A stretch of 16,045 nt of DNA, taken from NCBI GenBank assembly GCA_958417755.1, contig CATZDY010000060.1:1-16045 (forward strand). Reading direction: 5' to 3'. Positions 6,462 to 14,765 of this stretch are shown in pieces. Numbering within the stretch: the stretch's first letter is position 1; every line of letters begins with the position of its first letter. The notes beneath the pieces were generated by a model, which ran no database searches, was not told the origin of the DNA, and saw only the letters and a list, made by a program, of their open reading frames with translations. The translations under genes and the position numbers were made by a program. This DNA is from an uncultured Peptococcaceae bacterium. Its GTDB lineage: Bacteria; Bacillota; Desulfotomaculia; Desulfotomaculales; Desulfocucumaceae.

Positions 6462-9001
6462 AAAGAATCAGCCCAAGTAATCAGTGGCAATTCAAATTTA
6501 TTGCCAAAATCCTCATGTTTGGGAATAACCCTGACAGTGTAACCAAGAATACCCTGGGGCAATATCACTTGACCTAAATAACAATGACCTCCATCGCGAC
6601 AATTTCCATTGTATATCATGGGCAAAATGGAAATACCCGTAAGTTTTCCATGCTCTGACACTTCACCATACACCAATTCCAAAGCAACATCCGTAGGCTT
6701 TAGGGGTCCCAATTGAACCCAAGCAACAATATCCATCATGGTACCTACATTGATTTCTCTTCCCACTGAGGTCTCCACTTTTGTAATGGAAACTTGCCGC
6801 CAATTTTCTTGCACAAACTGTTTGAATTGGCTCACTTTCGTGGCAGCAGCATATTGATCTTTGGTAAAATAAGACCATCGTTTCATGGAAGGAATATAAT
6901 AACGTTCTGTATATTCCTGCACCATTCTTTCTGTACTAAACAAGGGGGAAATGGATGCAATGGCATTTTTCATCCTGGCGATCCACTCTGTGGGCACCCC
7001 TTTCTCATGTTCATAATAAACGGGTAATACTTCTTCTTCCAATATGGTATACAGGGAAAAACTATCATCTTTATCCTGCATCTCTGTATCTGTATATTCT
7101 TTCATCCCTCCAATGGCAAAACCATTTTTCCCATTATAACCTTCTGGCCACCAACCGTCCAAAATGCTAAGATTGAGCACTCCATTGATTGCCGCCTTTT
7201 GTCCACTGGTACCACTGGCTTCCATTGGCCGCCGGGGATTGTTTAGCCACATATCAACCCCTTGCACCAAAGAGCGAGCCATATGTATATCATAATTTTC
7301 CAAAAAAACAATCTTACCTCTAAAATCTTCCTCATTGGAAATGGCACATACCTGTTTGATCAAATCTTGGCCAGCAGCATCCGCTGGGTGGGCTTTTCCT
7401 GCAAAAATTATCTGCACTGGATATTGGGGATGATTCACCAAGCGTTTCAATCTTTCCTTATCCATAAACAAAAGCCCTGCCCTTTTATAGGTAGCAAACC
7501 TCCGGGCAAAACCAATGGTAAGGGTATGATTATTTAAATATTGATCCACCTCTTTGATGCGGTGAACAGGTTCCTGGTTGCGAATGCGCTGGTTTTTGAT
7601 ATTTTCCCGTACAAAAGCAATTAATTTTTCCTTCAGGGATTGATGCATGACCCATAACAAATGATCCGGTATATCATATACATTACTCCAAATATTAGAA
7701 TCCGTAATGCTTTCATGCCAATCTTCCCCTAAATAAATCTGATACAATTGTTTCATTTCTTGCGCCAGCCATGTACTGGTATGCACACCATTGGTAATAT
7801 AATCAATGGGTACTTCCTCCACCGGCACCCCGGGATATAAATAGCTGAACATGCGCTGTGATACTTCCCCATGCAGCTTGCTAACTCCATTGCAAAAATC
7901 ACTCTGCTTTAAAGCCAATAAAGTCATATTAAATTCCTTGCGGCTTTCATCCCAACCCAATTCCAATAGTTTGTTTTTATCCACTCCCAATTCTGTACAA
8001 TAATTACCTAAATAATTTTCAATTAACCAAGAATTAAATAAATCATGACCAGCTGGCACTGGGGTATGGGTTGTAAATAGAGTATTGGCACTCACAATCT
8101 CCTTTGCTTTGTCAAAGGATAATCCGGATTGAACCAACTCCCGTATTCTTTCTAACAGCAAAAAAGCAGCATGCCCTTCATTGATGTGCCAAGCTATGGG
8201 ATGTATACCCACTTTCCGCAGCGCTTTTACGCCTCCAATACCCAAGACCATTTCTTGGGAAATACGAGTTTCCCTATCTCCTCCATACAATTGATCCGTA
8301 ATTTTACGATCCTGAACATTATTTTGGGGTACATTGGTATCCAACAAAAACAAAGTAACCCGCCCCACCAGGCATTTCCATATCTTAACATATACTTCTC
8401 GACCATTCATGGGGATGGTGACAAAGGATTCTTCCCCGTCCGTTATTACGGGCATGACCGCACGTTCAGAAAAATCCTGTAACACATAGAGGGCTTCCTG
8501 GCTGCCATCTTGATGAATGACCTGGGTAAAATATCCCAATCTATATAGTAGCCCCACCCCCACCAAAGGCACGCCCAAATCACTGGCAGACTTTAGATGG
8601 TCCCCTGCCAGCAAACCCAGCCCACCAGAATAAATGGGATGGGATTCATGCAAACCAAACTCAGCGGAAAAGTATGCCACCGGGGCTTCAAGACAAGAAG
8701 GATGTTTTTTATCAAACCAAGTTTCTCTACCCATATATCGATCAAAAGCTTTTAGTACTTTATGATAGTGCTTCATATAGGCATCATCTGCCACAGCCTT
8801 TTCCAAATCCTCTTCATTCACTTGCATCAAAAATTTGACTGGATTATGATTTACCTCATCCCATAAAGCATCATTGATTGTTCTAAACAAAGCCCGACAG
8901 GGAGCATTCCAACTAAACCAAAAATTATAAGCAAGCTCTTTCAAGCGACCAATTTGTTCTGGTAATTTAGGCTTGACAGAAACAGTTCGAAAGGTATACA
9001 C
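6458..9001 (-). CDS. glgP: Alpha-glucan (glycogen/maltodextrin) phosphorylase, long DUF3417-containing form
   Basis: A GT35 phosphorylase that releases glucose 1-phosphate from alpha-1,4-glucans. The N-terminal 100 residues match the DUF3417 segment of the TIGR02094-type family (KLPEQIGRLKELAYNFWFSWN). Then follow YFSAEFGLHES, YSGGLGLLAGDHLKSASDLG, the HINEGHAA active-site region, THTPVPAGHD, GFARRFATYKR, IFAGKAHP and MEASGTSGQKAAINGVLN. Lys of SGQK (about residue 602) should hold pyridoxal phosphate. Length (847-849 aa) is normal for this form, and longer at the front than classic GlgP is shared-family behaviour, not a fusion. AGGAGG lies one base before an ATG at 9007 but seven bases before the GTG at 9001, so GTG is preferred; the difference is two residues. 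It is divergent from cotJABC and convergent with the small gene at 6174-6461. No other glycogen gene is in the window. Confidence 0.93.
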   Translation of the reverse strand: MYTFRTVSVKPKLPEQIGRLKELAYNFWFSWNAPCRALFRTINDALWDEVNHNPVKFLMQVNEEDLEKAVADDAYMKHYHKVLKAFDRYMGRETWFDKKHPSCLEAPVAYFSAEFGLHESHPIYSGGLGLLAGDHLKSASDLGVPLVGVGLLYRLGYFTQVIHQDGSQEALYVLQDFSERAVMPVITDGEESFVTIPMNGREVYVKIWKCLVGRVTLFLLDTNVPQNNVQDRKITDQLYGGDRETRISQEMVLGIGGVKALRKVGIHPIAWHINEGHAAFLLLERIRELVQSGLSFDKAKEIVSANTLFTTHTPVPAGHDLFNSWLIENYLGNYCTELGVDKNKLLELGWDESRKEFNMTLLALKQSDFCNGVSKLHGEVSQRMFSYLYPGVPVEEVPIDYITNGVHTSTWLAQEMKQLYQIYLGEDWHESITDSNIWSNVYDIPDHLLWVMHQSLKEKLIAFVRENIKNQRIRNQEPVHRIKEVDQYLNNHTLTIGFARRFATYKRAGLLFMDKERLKRLVNHPQYPVQIIFAGKAHPADAAGQDLIKQVCAISNEEDFRGKIVFLENYDIHMARSLVQGVDMWLNNPRRPMEASGTSGQKAAINGVLNLSILDGWWPEGYNGKNGFAIGGMKEYTDTEMQDKDDSFSLYTILEEEVLPVYYEHEKGVPTEWIARMKNAIASISPLFSTERMVQEYTERYYIPSMKRWSYFTKDQYAAATKVSQFKQFVQENWRQVSITKVETSVGREINVGTMMDIVAWVQLGPLKPTDVALELVYGEVSEHGKLTGISILPMIYNGNCRDGGHCYLGQVILPQGILGYTVRVIPKHEDFGNKFELPLITWADSF

Positions 9002-9281
9002 AGTCATTCCTCCTCAGCAATGAAACCTCTTGAAAAACATGCTAGCATACTTTTACTTCTAGATAACCCCTATAACACCTTTCATTGCCCTTTATTTATT
9101 TTTATACGATATTTTATAAAAAAATTCCTCCCTGCATTCCTATGCAATATGCCAATTTTTCATTTCTATACCTATTCATTTAATCTTTAAGGTTTGGGCA
9201 TAGAATCCAAATCGTAACACTTTTGGCATTCATATCATATTTTAACAGAAAGAAATTAATTTAATGATGGAGGTATGCCCC
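9002..9281. other. Divergent intergenic region between glgP and cotJA
   Basis: About 270 bases that must hold promoters for both glgP (minus) and cotJABC (plus). The only clear structure is the perfect palindrome ATGCTAGCAT at 9039-9048, near the glgP start. GCAATATG at 9144-9151 and TATACCTA at 9167-9174, 15 bases apart, loosely resemble a SigE-type promoter for cotJ, which would suit its known mother-cell control in Bacillus subtilis, but the match is too weak to call. No vegetative promoter stands out on either strand. Confidence 0.5.
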
Positions 9282-9554
9282 TTGTCTAAGGAAACTCAAT
9301 TTCATAAATCAATCAACCATCATCCCACACCAGCTCGATTTAAATACAAACCCGGTTATTTTCCTGGATGTCCGAACAAGCCAACAAATCCTTGTCCACC
9401 TGCTCAAAATCCCTTTGCTCCCTGGAATGGAATGCCACTGGCCCAAGCATATATCCCCATTCAGCCCTGCGATAGTCCGCAATACGATTTGGCCAAAGCA
9501 TTAGAGGCTGGCACTCTCTTTCCTGCGTTAGATAAACCATATAAATGCAAGTAG
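9282..9554 (+). CDS. cotJA: Spore coat-associated protein CotJA
   Basis: A 90-residue small coat protein. The Pro- and Cys-rich N-terminal half (KPGYFPGCPNKPTNPCPPAQNP) leads into the family's conserved core PLAQAYIPIQ and a C-terminal segment YDLAKALEAGTLFPALDKPY. CotJA is an inner-coat component in Bacillus and clostridia, thought to act with CotJB to recruit or place CotJC. The start is the TTG at 9282, eight bases after GGAGG; the ATG at 9264 lies upstream of that site and so cannot use it. CotJB starts 20 bases after the stop. This operon shows the organism makes endospores. The tandem Pro-Cys pattern in the N-terminal half varies between species and has no assigned role. Confidence 0.93.
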   Translation: MSKETQFHKSINHHPTPARFKYKPGYFPGCPNKPTNPCPPAQNPFAPWNGMPLAQAYIPIQPCDSPQYDLAKALEAGTLFPALDKPYKCK

Positions 9555-9574
9555 CGAATTAGGAGGCGAATACT

Positions 9575-9844
9575 GTGAACATCAGCAAAATGAATCAAAC
9601 CCAACTGCTAAAAGAAATTATGCAGCTGGAATTTGCCGGGGTGGAACTCAACTTATTGTTGGATATTCATCCTGATTGCCAACAGGTTTTACGTCAATTC
9701 AATGAAATCCATCAAGATTTAGTGGAACATAAAGAAGCCTATGAAAAAACCTATGGACCTTTATGCAATTTCGGCCATTCACCCAATCATGAATCCTACT
9801 GGCAATGGATCGAATCTCCCTGGCCATGGGAAATGAAATACTAA
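9575..9844 (+). CDS. cotJB: Spore coat protein CotJB
   Basis: An 89-residue, mostly helical small protein of the CotJB family, with the characteristic start (LLKEIMQLEFAGVELNLLLD) and end (PNHESYWQWIESPWPWEM). It is encoded between cotJA and cotJC, as in other spore formers, and belongs to the inner coat. The start is GTG at 9575, eight bases after a perfect AGGAGG. The gap to cotJC is under 20 bases, so the three genes form one transcript. Its biochemical role is unknown; in Bacillus its presence is needed for normal incorporation of the operon's products into the coat. Confidence 0.93.
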   Translation: MNISKMNQTQLLKEIMQLEFAGVELNLLLDIHPDCQQVLRQFNEIHQDLVEHKEAYEKTYGPLCNFGHSPNHESYWQWIESPWPWEMKY

Positions 9845-9863
9845 CCAAGAAAGGAATATGATT

Positions 9864-10436
9864 ATGTGGATATATGAAAAGAAATTAGAATTTCCGGTTA
9901 AGGTTTGTGGACCCAATCCAAGATTGGCTTCGTATATTATAACCCAATATGGCGGCCCTGAAGGGGAGCTCTCCGCATCTCTGCGCTATTTGAATCAACG
10001 CTATACCATGCCCACAGCCAAAGCAAAAGGCATTCTCACAGATATAGGGACAGAAGAATTAGCCCATATGGAAATGGTGGCCTCTTTGGTGTTTAAGCTC
10101 ACTGACGGGGCAAGCCCGGAACAATTCAAGGAAGCTGGTTGGGGGTCCCATTATGCGGATCATGGCAAAGATTTATATTGGACCAATGCCGCCGGGGTTC
10201 CCTGGGTTGCGGCTTATGTTTCAGCCACCGGGGATCCTGTAGCGGATTTATATGAAAATATGGCTGCTGAACAAAAAGCCCGGGCTGTCTATGAAAATTT
10301 ATTGAAATTGTCTGATGATGTAGAGGTAAACAATGTATTACGCTGGTTGAGGGAAAGGGAAGTGGTACATTTCCAACGGTTTGGAGAAACTTTAATGGAT
10401 ATTCAAGAATATATGAACAGCAAAAAATGTTTTTAA
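9864..10436 (+). CDS. cotJC: Spore coat protein CotJC, manganese catalase family
   Basis: A 190-residue four-helix-bundle protein of the manganese catalase family. The expected di-manganese ligands are in place: Glu35 in EGELSAS, Glu65 and His68 in TEELAHME, Glu136 in AEQKARA and His169 in REVVHFQRF. The match to the ligand pattern of Lactobacillus manganese catalase suggests a competent metal site, so it may break down hydrogen peroxide in the spore coat; activity is inferred. The opening MWIYEKKLEFPVKV is typical of CotJC, and AAGGA eight bases before the ATG at 9864 supports that start over the ATG two codons earlier at 9858. A strong terminator follows at 10488. Confidence 0.95.
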   Translation: MWIYEKKLEFPVKVCGPNPRLASYIITQYGGPEGELSASLRYLNQRYTMPTAKAKGILTDIGTEELAHMEMVASLVFKLTDGASPEQFKEAGWGSHYADHGKDLYWTNAAGVPWVAAYVSATGDPVADLYENMAAEQKARAVYENLLKLSDDVEVNNVLRWLREREVVHFQRFGETLMDIQEYMNSKKCF

Positions 10437-10487
10437 TATCTATTTGAATCAAAAAATTCATTAGGTTTTATTTTTTATTGTTATTAT

Positions 10488-10514
10488 AAAGGCAGACTTG
10501 CGGGTCTGCCTTTT
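10488..10514 (+). terminator. Intrinsic terminator of cotJABC
   Basis: AAAGGCAGAC at 10488-10497 pairs with GTCTGCCTTT at 10504-10513 across a 6-base loop, ending in TTTT. It is about 50 bases beyond the cotJC stop. On the other strand the stem is followed by ATAATAAC, so it may also stop the Ter-type operon coming from the right, whose last stop is at 10671 and which has no better hairpin. Confidence 0.9.
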
Positions 10515-10670
10515 ACCCAACTTTTGAAATATTAATATATTTATTTCCATTATTTCTTTTGGGGCAATGGCATTTATATTATTATTGCTATTTCTATACC
10601 TTGCAGCGAATGCTTTTTACAATGTTTATAAATTGCAAAAACATTTTTGAAACATTTGAGATGGTTTTTG

Positions 10671-11438
10671 TTATTTTATAAATACATTTTGCACGTATTC
10701 TAAAACCATTTCCCCAAAGGTCACCTCATCACCCTGGGGAAGAAAGACTTGGGCTTTTTGGGCCAGTCCTGCCGCCACCATCGAGCCTGCTGGCGCAATG
10801 GCAACATCAGCCACAAGAAGCATGGATAAATCAAAGATACTATCTCCCGCTGCCACCACAACTTCTCTCTGCAATCTCTTACAAAACCGTTGTAAAGCAT
10901 TTCCCTTTGACAATACCAAGGGTAATACATATAATTTCTCCCCGTGACGCTCAATTTTAACTCGCTGTAAATTCAAGGTAGAGGTCAAAGACGCCGCTGT
11001 TCTTGCAAAATGACTTGTTTTAGCAAAAACAAAAACCTCATCCACCAAACGCCCTGGGGTGGTAACAAAAGGATCTTGTTGCAAAACTTCCAAAGCCCTT
11101 TCCAAATCCTCTCTACAATTCTCTATCTGTGCTAATGTTTGCTGACGCCATAGGGCATCAACCTTTCCATTGACCAGCAGGGTTCCTCCGTTGCTGACCA
11201 AAGCATAGGAAGGATCGCCTGCTTCCAGCAAACGTATCCGTCTATACTGCTCTTCAGAACGGGTGGTAACAGGAAGAAAAAACATTTGTTTCTCAATATC
11301 TTGCAATTGCTGGTATGCCCGGGGGGTCATGTAAGACAAGGCTTTTCCATCCTTTTGCTCTACACAAATACCATGTTGAAACTTTTTTTTATAAGAAAAA
11401 ATCAGCGTATTATCCAGGTCAGAAGCAAAAATTGTCAT
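10671..11438 (-). CDS. HAD-superfamily phosphatase of the Ter-associated operon
   Basis: A 255-residue haloacid dehalogenase-type phosphatase, probably of the Cof/sucrose-phosphatase branch with a C2 cap. Motif I is FASDLDNTL with nucleophile Asp7 and acid-base Asp9; motif II is the Thr58-Thr59 pair of PVTTRS; motif III is Lys178 of LSKGN; motif IV is AGDSIFD with Asp199 and Asp203. All catalytic residues are present. As last gene of the operon it likely removes phosphate from the ribosyl metabolite made by the upstream enzymes; the substrate is unknown. The open frame runs to an ATG at 11477 that directly abuts the previous stop, but it has no ribosome binding site, while AGGGGG lies seven bases before the ATG at 11438, which also places motif I at the usual distance from the N-terminus. 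Confidence 0.88.
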   Translation of the reverse strand: MTIFASDLDNTLIFSYKKKFQHGICVEQKDGKALSYMTPRAYQQLQDIEKQMFFLPVTTRSEEQYRRIRLLEAGDPSYALVSNGGTLLVNGKVDALWRQQTLAQIENCREDLERALEVLQQDPFVTTPGRLVDEVFVFAKTSHFARTAASLTSTLNLQRVKIERHGEKLYVLPLVLSKGNALQRFCKRLQREVVVAAGDSIFDLSMLLVADVAIAPAGSMVAAGLAQKAQVFLPQGDEVTFGEMVLEYVQNVFIK

Positions 11439-11477
11439 CCAGTTTCCCCCTACTTTATTTGCTATACCACCATTCAT

Positions 11478-12536
11478 TCAAACATCTGCGGACAAATTTT
11501 TAATTAACCCACAGGCCTGATAACAACGCAAAGGATATTGTTCAATGGGAACATTTTTTTCTTCGCAAAGACGTAAAATATGCCCTATCATAGAAGTATC
11601 CAATGGATCCCGAACCAGGACCTTCCAAGGTACACGGCGTAACAATACCCGTGTTGTTTCTCCAATTCCTGGTTTGATAAGATGGATATCCGAAACACCA
11701 TAGGCTTTGGCAATATCATATGTTTCTTCCAAACCATTTTGACCAATAGGAGGCACTGGGAATGGTTGCACAAAAGGCATTTCTTTTTCTATGGTTTGGA
11801 TAAATGCATAGGATACATCTTCATCCTGCAAATCCTCATAATATACTGCACCGTGAAAATCATGCTTGCCTATGATCTGTTGGTTATAAACGGTTCTACT
11901 TATGAGTCCTGAAACTGTTGCATTCAGGCAAGAACTGGGAATCAAAAAATCTTCTCTAGTTCCACACAAAGGCGTTATACCAGCCGGATCCGCTAGAACG
12001 GCAAGAATTGGGCTTACCCCTGGATAGTTTTCCATTTCCTTGGCAAGCTCACGATAAATGGCCCCTTTGCCAATCCAACCATCCACAAATTGTATTCTAT
12101 CCGCCCTATATTTATCCAAGAGATAATGCATGGCATTGTGATCAATTCCTCGACCACGGATGATGGAAACAGCATAATGGGGTATTGTAAGACCATATTG
12201 AAGGAAAAAATAACGTTTGATTAAAATCCCCACAGGTATACCTGCCCGGGCCAAGGATACCAGAACCGTGTGCTCTCTTTTTTGCTGAAAAATCGCTTCT
12301 GCCACACTGGCTACAGCTGAGGCAACCATTCTTCCATGAGCCCTAAGGGATTGTTGATACAGTTTAACATATGCTTTTGTAGGTTTATACTCAAAAGGCA
12401 GCATTTCAGAATAGTGAATCCCTGCTTGAATGCGCTTTTCCCTTTCCACAGTACCCAATGGTTGAAGCATACCTGTAATATCTTTTAATAAGACAGTTAC
12501 ATCCCCAGAGCTGTATGAGGTTCTTATCCCACTCAC
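11478..12536 (-). CDS. 'StiP' family protein: phosphoribosyltransferase-like domain plus C-terminal PELOTA-type RNA-binding domain
   Basis: A 352-residue protein resembling the Ter-associated family that databases label 'cysteine protease StiP'. The first 245 residues look like a divergent type I phosphoribosyltransferase: VLVSLARAGIPVG at 91-103, ISIIRGRGID-like VSIIRGRGID at 123-132 and FVDGWIGKGAI at 150-160, the last occupying the place of the PRPP loop. Residues about 275-345 (YGVSDIHLIKPG to CYQACGLI) match the PELOTA-type RNA-binding domain that accompanies it. I see no convincing protease triad, so the family name is not taken as function. The GTG at 12536 starts 15 bases after the stop of the preceding gene; the ribosome binding site is poor, suggesting coupling to it. 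It probably acts with the TRSP-fused enzyme on a nucleoside-like product. Confidence 0.85.
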   Translation of the reverse strand: MSGIRTSYSSGDVTVLLKDITGMLQPLGTVEREKRIQAGIHYSEMLPFEYKPTKAYVKLYQQSLRAHGRMVASAVASVAEAIFQQKREHTVLVSLARAGIPVGILIKRYFFLQYGLTIPHYAVSIIRGRGIDHNAMHYLLDKYRADRIQFVDGWIGKGAIYRELAKEMENYPGVSPILAVLADPAGITPLCGTREDFLIPSSCLNATVSGLISRTVYNQQIIGKHDFHGAVYYEDLQDEDVSYAFIQTIEKEMPFVQPFPVPPIGQNGLEETYDIAKAYGVSDIHLIKPGIGETTRVLLRRVPWKVLVRDPLDTSMIGHILRLCEEKNVPIEQYPLRCYQACGLIKNLSADV

Positions 12537-12551
12537 CGTCCATTCTAAGCA

Positions 12552-13694
12552 TTATACCCAGTAAATTGCCGCAATTCGGTCTGTTCCATTTTTGTGCAAT
12601 GCCCGGACCAAATCCTTTAACCCTTGATTCCCTTTGGGGGCATCACTCATCACCACTGCTAAATCATATGGCTCCAAATTATAAACAAAAGTATCCCTTT
12701 GTTCTTCATAAAAGCTGCTTAAACGATTTCTGCGTTTTATGGGATATTGGGTTTCAAGACTGGGTAAAATCGGGCTGCGGGTGGTTGCATGCATCAAAAC
12801 CTTACAATTGGAATTCTCCTTTGCCAGGAGCTGGGCCAAGAGAAGTGGGGGATACATAAACTCTTCTGTCCCAAGCACAAGAATTTTACCCCTTTTGGGT
12901 AGCAATTCATGCAATCCTTCCCGGGCCTTGTGGACAAAAGTAGCACAAGCTTTTTGATATTCTTCCACTAAAATCCCTGTGCGAGGATTTTGTTTTCCTG
13001 CCACAGCAAACACAAAACAGGTATCTTGATTGTTGCTGTCTTCTCCTTCATCAAAGGATAATTTTGATGAAAAAAGCAATTTTTCAGAATCTGTTTTTAC
13101 CTTTACCAGACAATCCCACGCAACGCCTTGTTCCGCAAACCTATTTTCATGTTCTGGCAACATACTGTTAACCAAAGATACGGCAGCAAAACGAACAGCA
13201 GGGGGAAAATATCCTTTTTCCCGCAAAGCAGAAATAAAATTTAAAATGGTTTTGCCTGTGGTAATTTCATCCTCAACAAAGATAACCCGTTGCATTGCAG
13301 CTAACATGCTGTTATCATTCACAAAACAAAGTTTTTGTACTTTTGCATGACTGTGTTCTTCCTCAAATTGGACAAGATTTCGGGCTTGGGGCAAATGTTC
13401 CCGGGTTGTTTGCAGCAATAATGCTTGGCCACCAAAAGATTTTGCCACTGTTGCGCCAATGGCAGTGGCAGTTTCAGCAAAACCAATGACAGCCACCTGT
13501 TTTTCTGTAAACCTGTTCCGGGCAATAGAACCGAGTTTTTGAAACAATTGCAAAGTAGTTACCGGATTTGCAGGCAAATGCTTTGCCTGCAAGGGGTTTA
13601 CAAAAAGGTAGCTTCGTTTTGTATTATTTTCCCTTTGGGCAAAGCGAACCAATTCATGAATATGAAACCCTGACTGATTATAAATGACTTCCAT
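12552..13694 (-). CDS. Phosphoribosyltransferase fused to a TRSP domain
   Basis: A 380-residue protein of the Ter-linked PRTase family. The N-terminal two thirds is a type I phosphoribosyltransferase fold with a good PRPP-binding loop, VIFVEDEITTGKT at about 137-149, preceded by VAVIGFAETATAIG at 67-80, a region that in relatives follows the core sheet. The C-terminal third is the TRSP domain, named for the tetrapeptide found here at 305-308 (ATTRSPI); its role is unknown but it occurs almost only with these PRTases. The start is taken as ATG at 13694, seven bases after GGAG; a neighbouring ATG at 13697 is nearly as good. Either start overlaps the end of the lyase gene by about 20 bases, indicating coupled translation. 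Expected reaction: transfer of a base-like group to or from phosphoribosyl, substrate unknown. Confidence 0.88.
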   Translation of the reverse strand: MEVIYNQSGFHIHELVRFAQRENNTKRSYLFVNPLQAKHLPANPVTTLQLFQKLGSIARNRFTEKQVAVIGFAETATAIGATVAKSFGGQALLLQTTREHLPQARNLVQFEEEHSHAKVQKLCFVNDNSMLAAMQRVIFVEDEITTGKTILNFISALREKGYFPPAVRFAAVSLVNSMLPEHENRFAEQGVAWDCLVKVKTDSEKLLFSSKLSFDEGEDSNNQDTCFVFAVAGKQNPRTGILVEEYQKACATFVHKAREGLHELLPKRGKILVLGTEEFMYPPLLLAQLLAKENSNCKVLMHATTRSPILPSLETQYPIKRRNRLSSFYEEQRDTFVYNLEPYDLAVVMSDAPKGNQGLKDLVRALHKNGTDRIAAIYWV

Positions 13695-14754
13695 CATGTA
13701 TCTCCACTTTATTTCGTTTTTTCCGGACCCCGTAAATCTGGGCAAGCATCATGGTTTTTTCCGCCCACTGCTTATGTACCTTTACTTCATTCATGCGATG
13801 GGAATGCACGCCCCCACCTACAGCCAGGTTTTTGTTCTTCCACCCCAATATTTCCCGGGCATCCATATAATCCTCATATTCCACCATAAGCCCTTGTTGG
13901 ACAAATGGCAGCTGGGATGGATGAATCACTGTTTTTCCTACAAAACCATTCAATCGGTCCAAGGCCAGTTCTGCTAAAAATCCCTCCTGCCACCCTAGAT
14001 GATTTGAGCCAAAATATTCCCAAACAGGAGCAGAAACAACATAATCCATGGCAAATACATTTAAAATATCCATCAAGGCATCTCTAACCACACCAATATC
14101 ATAAATGGTGTTTTTTATATTTCTCCTAACCCCATATAAGCTACAAAAATCATTCCCACCCACACGAATATTCAATACTGTATCACCCCACTGGGCCACA
14201 GCCCTTTGAATGGAAAGTAGGGTTTGCGTCCTTGTTTCTAGCTTAATAGCAGACCTAGTCTCAATAATGGGCATCACATACATTCGGCGGGAACTGCATC
14301 TTGTATCCATATAATCCAAAACTTTATCATATTCTTTAAAGTTTTCCGGAGAAAATTTCGGCAAAATAAATCCACTGAATATGGTTAAAAAATCCCGAGC
14401 CCGGTCAAATAAACGCTGCATCTGCTCACTGCCCCGTACCCGTACAAAAATAAGGGGCAATGCATTGGCATCAAGCTTTCCAGCAAAAAGCGCTTGATGT
14501 ACTTTCTTTAAAGTTTCGATGAAAATATCCTCTGCCTGTGGCACAGACTGTTCTGGAATGGCATCTTCCATGCAAAGGGCTAAAGATTTTAAGTGTGCAT
14601 ATTTCCTTTCACATAAATATGATGCCATTTTGGGATGATTCGCTGGGGCATACAATAGAGCACCCACAGCATATTGCAATATTTTTGCCGGAGAGTCTCC
14701 ATTCCATGGTATACCAGCAGCCAAACATTCTTCGCCTATACTCTTATATTTCAT
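13678..14754 (-). CDS. HpcH/HpaI aldolase / citrate lyase-like C-C bond lyase of the Ter operon
   Basis: A 358-residue TIM-barrel enzyme of the CitE-like class. The landmark motifs are ALLYAPANHP at 32-41, the metal-binding acidic pair in CMEDAIPE (Glu63, Asp64), FVRVRG with Arg105/Arg107, GFILPKF with Lys133, MPIIET with Glu165, NIRVGGNDFCSLYG, and GKTVIHPSQLP near residue 290. These residues in the family bind divalent metal and an acyl or keto-acid substrate and cleave or form a C-C bond. Beyond the barrel is a tail (about 300-358) with AVGGGVHSHRMNE, rich in His and Arg. The ATG at 14754 is seven bases after GAGGTG and 11 bases after the TerD gene stop. The 3' end overlaps the next gene by about 20 bases. 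The true substrate is unknown. Confidence 0.87.
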   Translation of the reverse strand: MKYKSIGEECLAAGIPWNGDSPAKILQYAVGALLYAPANHPKMASYLCERKYAHLKSLALCMEDAIPEQSVPQAEDIFIETLKKVHQALFAGKLDANALPLIFVRVRGSEQMQRLFDRARDFLTIFSGFILPKFSPENFKEYDKVLDYMDTRCSSRRMYVMPIIETRSAIKLETRTQTLLSIQRAVAQWGDTVLNIRVGGNDFCSLYGVRRNIKNTIYDIGVVRDALMDILNVFAMDYVVSAPVWEYFGSNHLGWQEGFLAELALDRLNGFVGKTVIHPSQLPFVQQGLMVEYEDYMDAREILGWKNKNLAVGGGVHSHRMNEVKVHKQWAEKTMMLAQIYGVRKKRNKVEIHDGSHL

Positions 14755-14765
14755 TTGCTTGCACC

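Noticed and set aside
9144..9174. SigE-like promoter for cotJABC
   Set aside because: Only a loose match to both elements; kept as a remark in the intergenic entry and not called as a feature.
10126..10461. 111-codon minus-strand frame opposite cotJC
   Set aside because: Shadow of cotJC, whose metal ligands and start are clear; the antisense product has no family features.
11439..11477. Longer N-terminus for the HAD phosphatase from ATG 11477
   Set aside because: No ribosome binding site and 13 extra residues before the canonical motif I; ATG 11438 has AGGGGG at seven bases.
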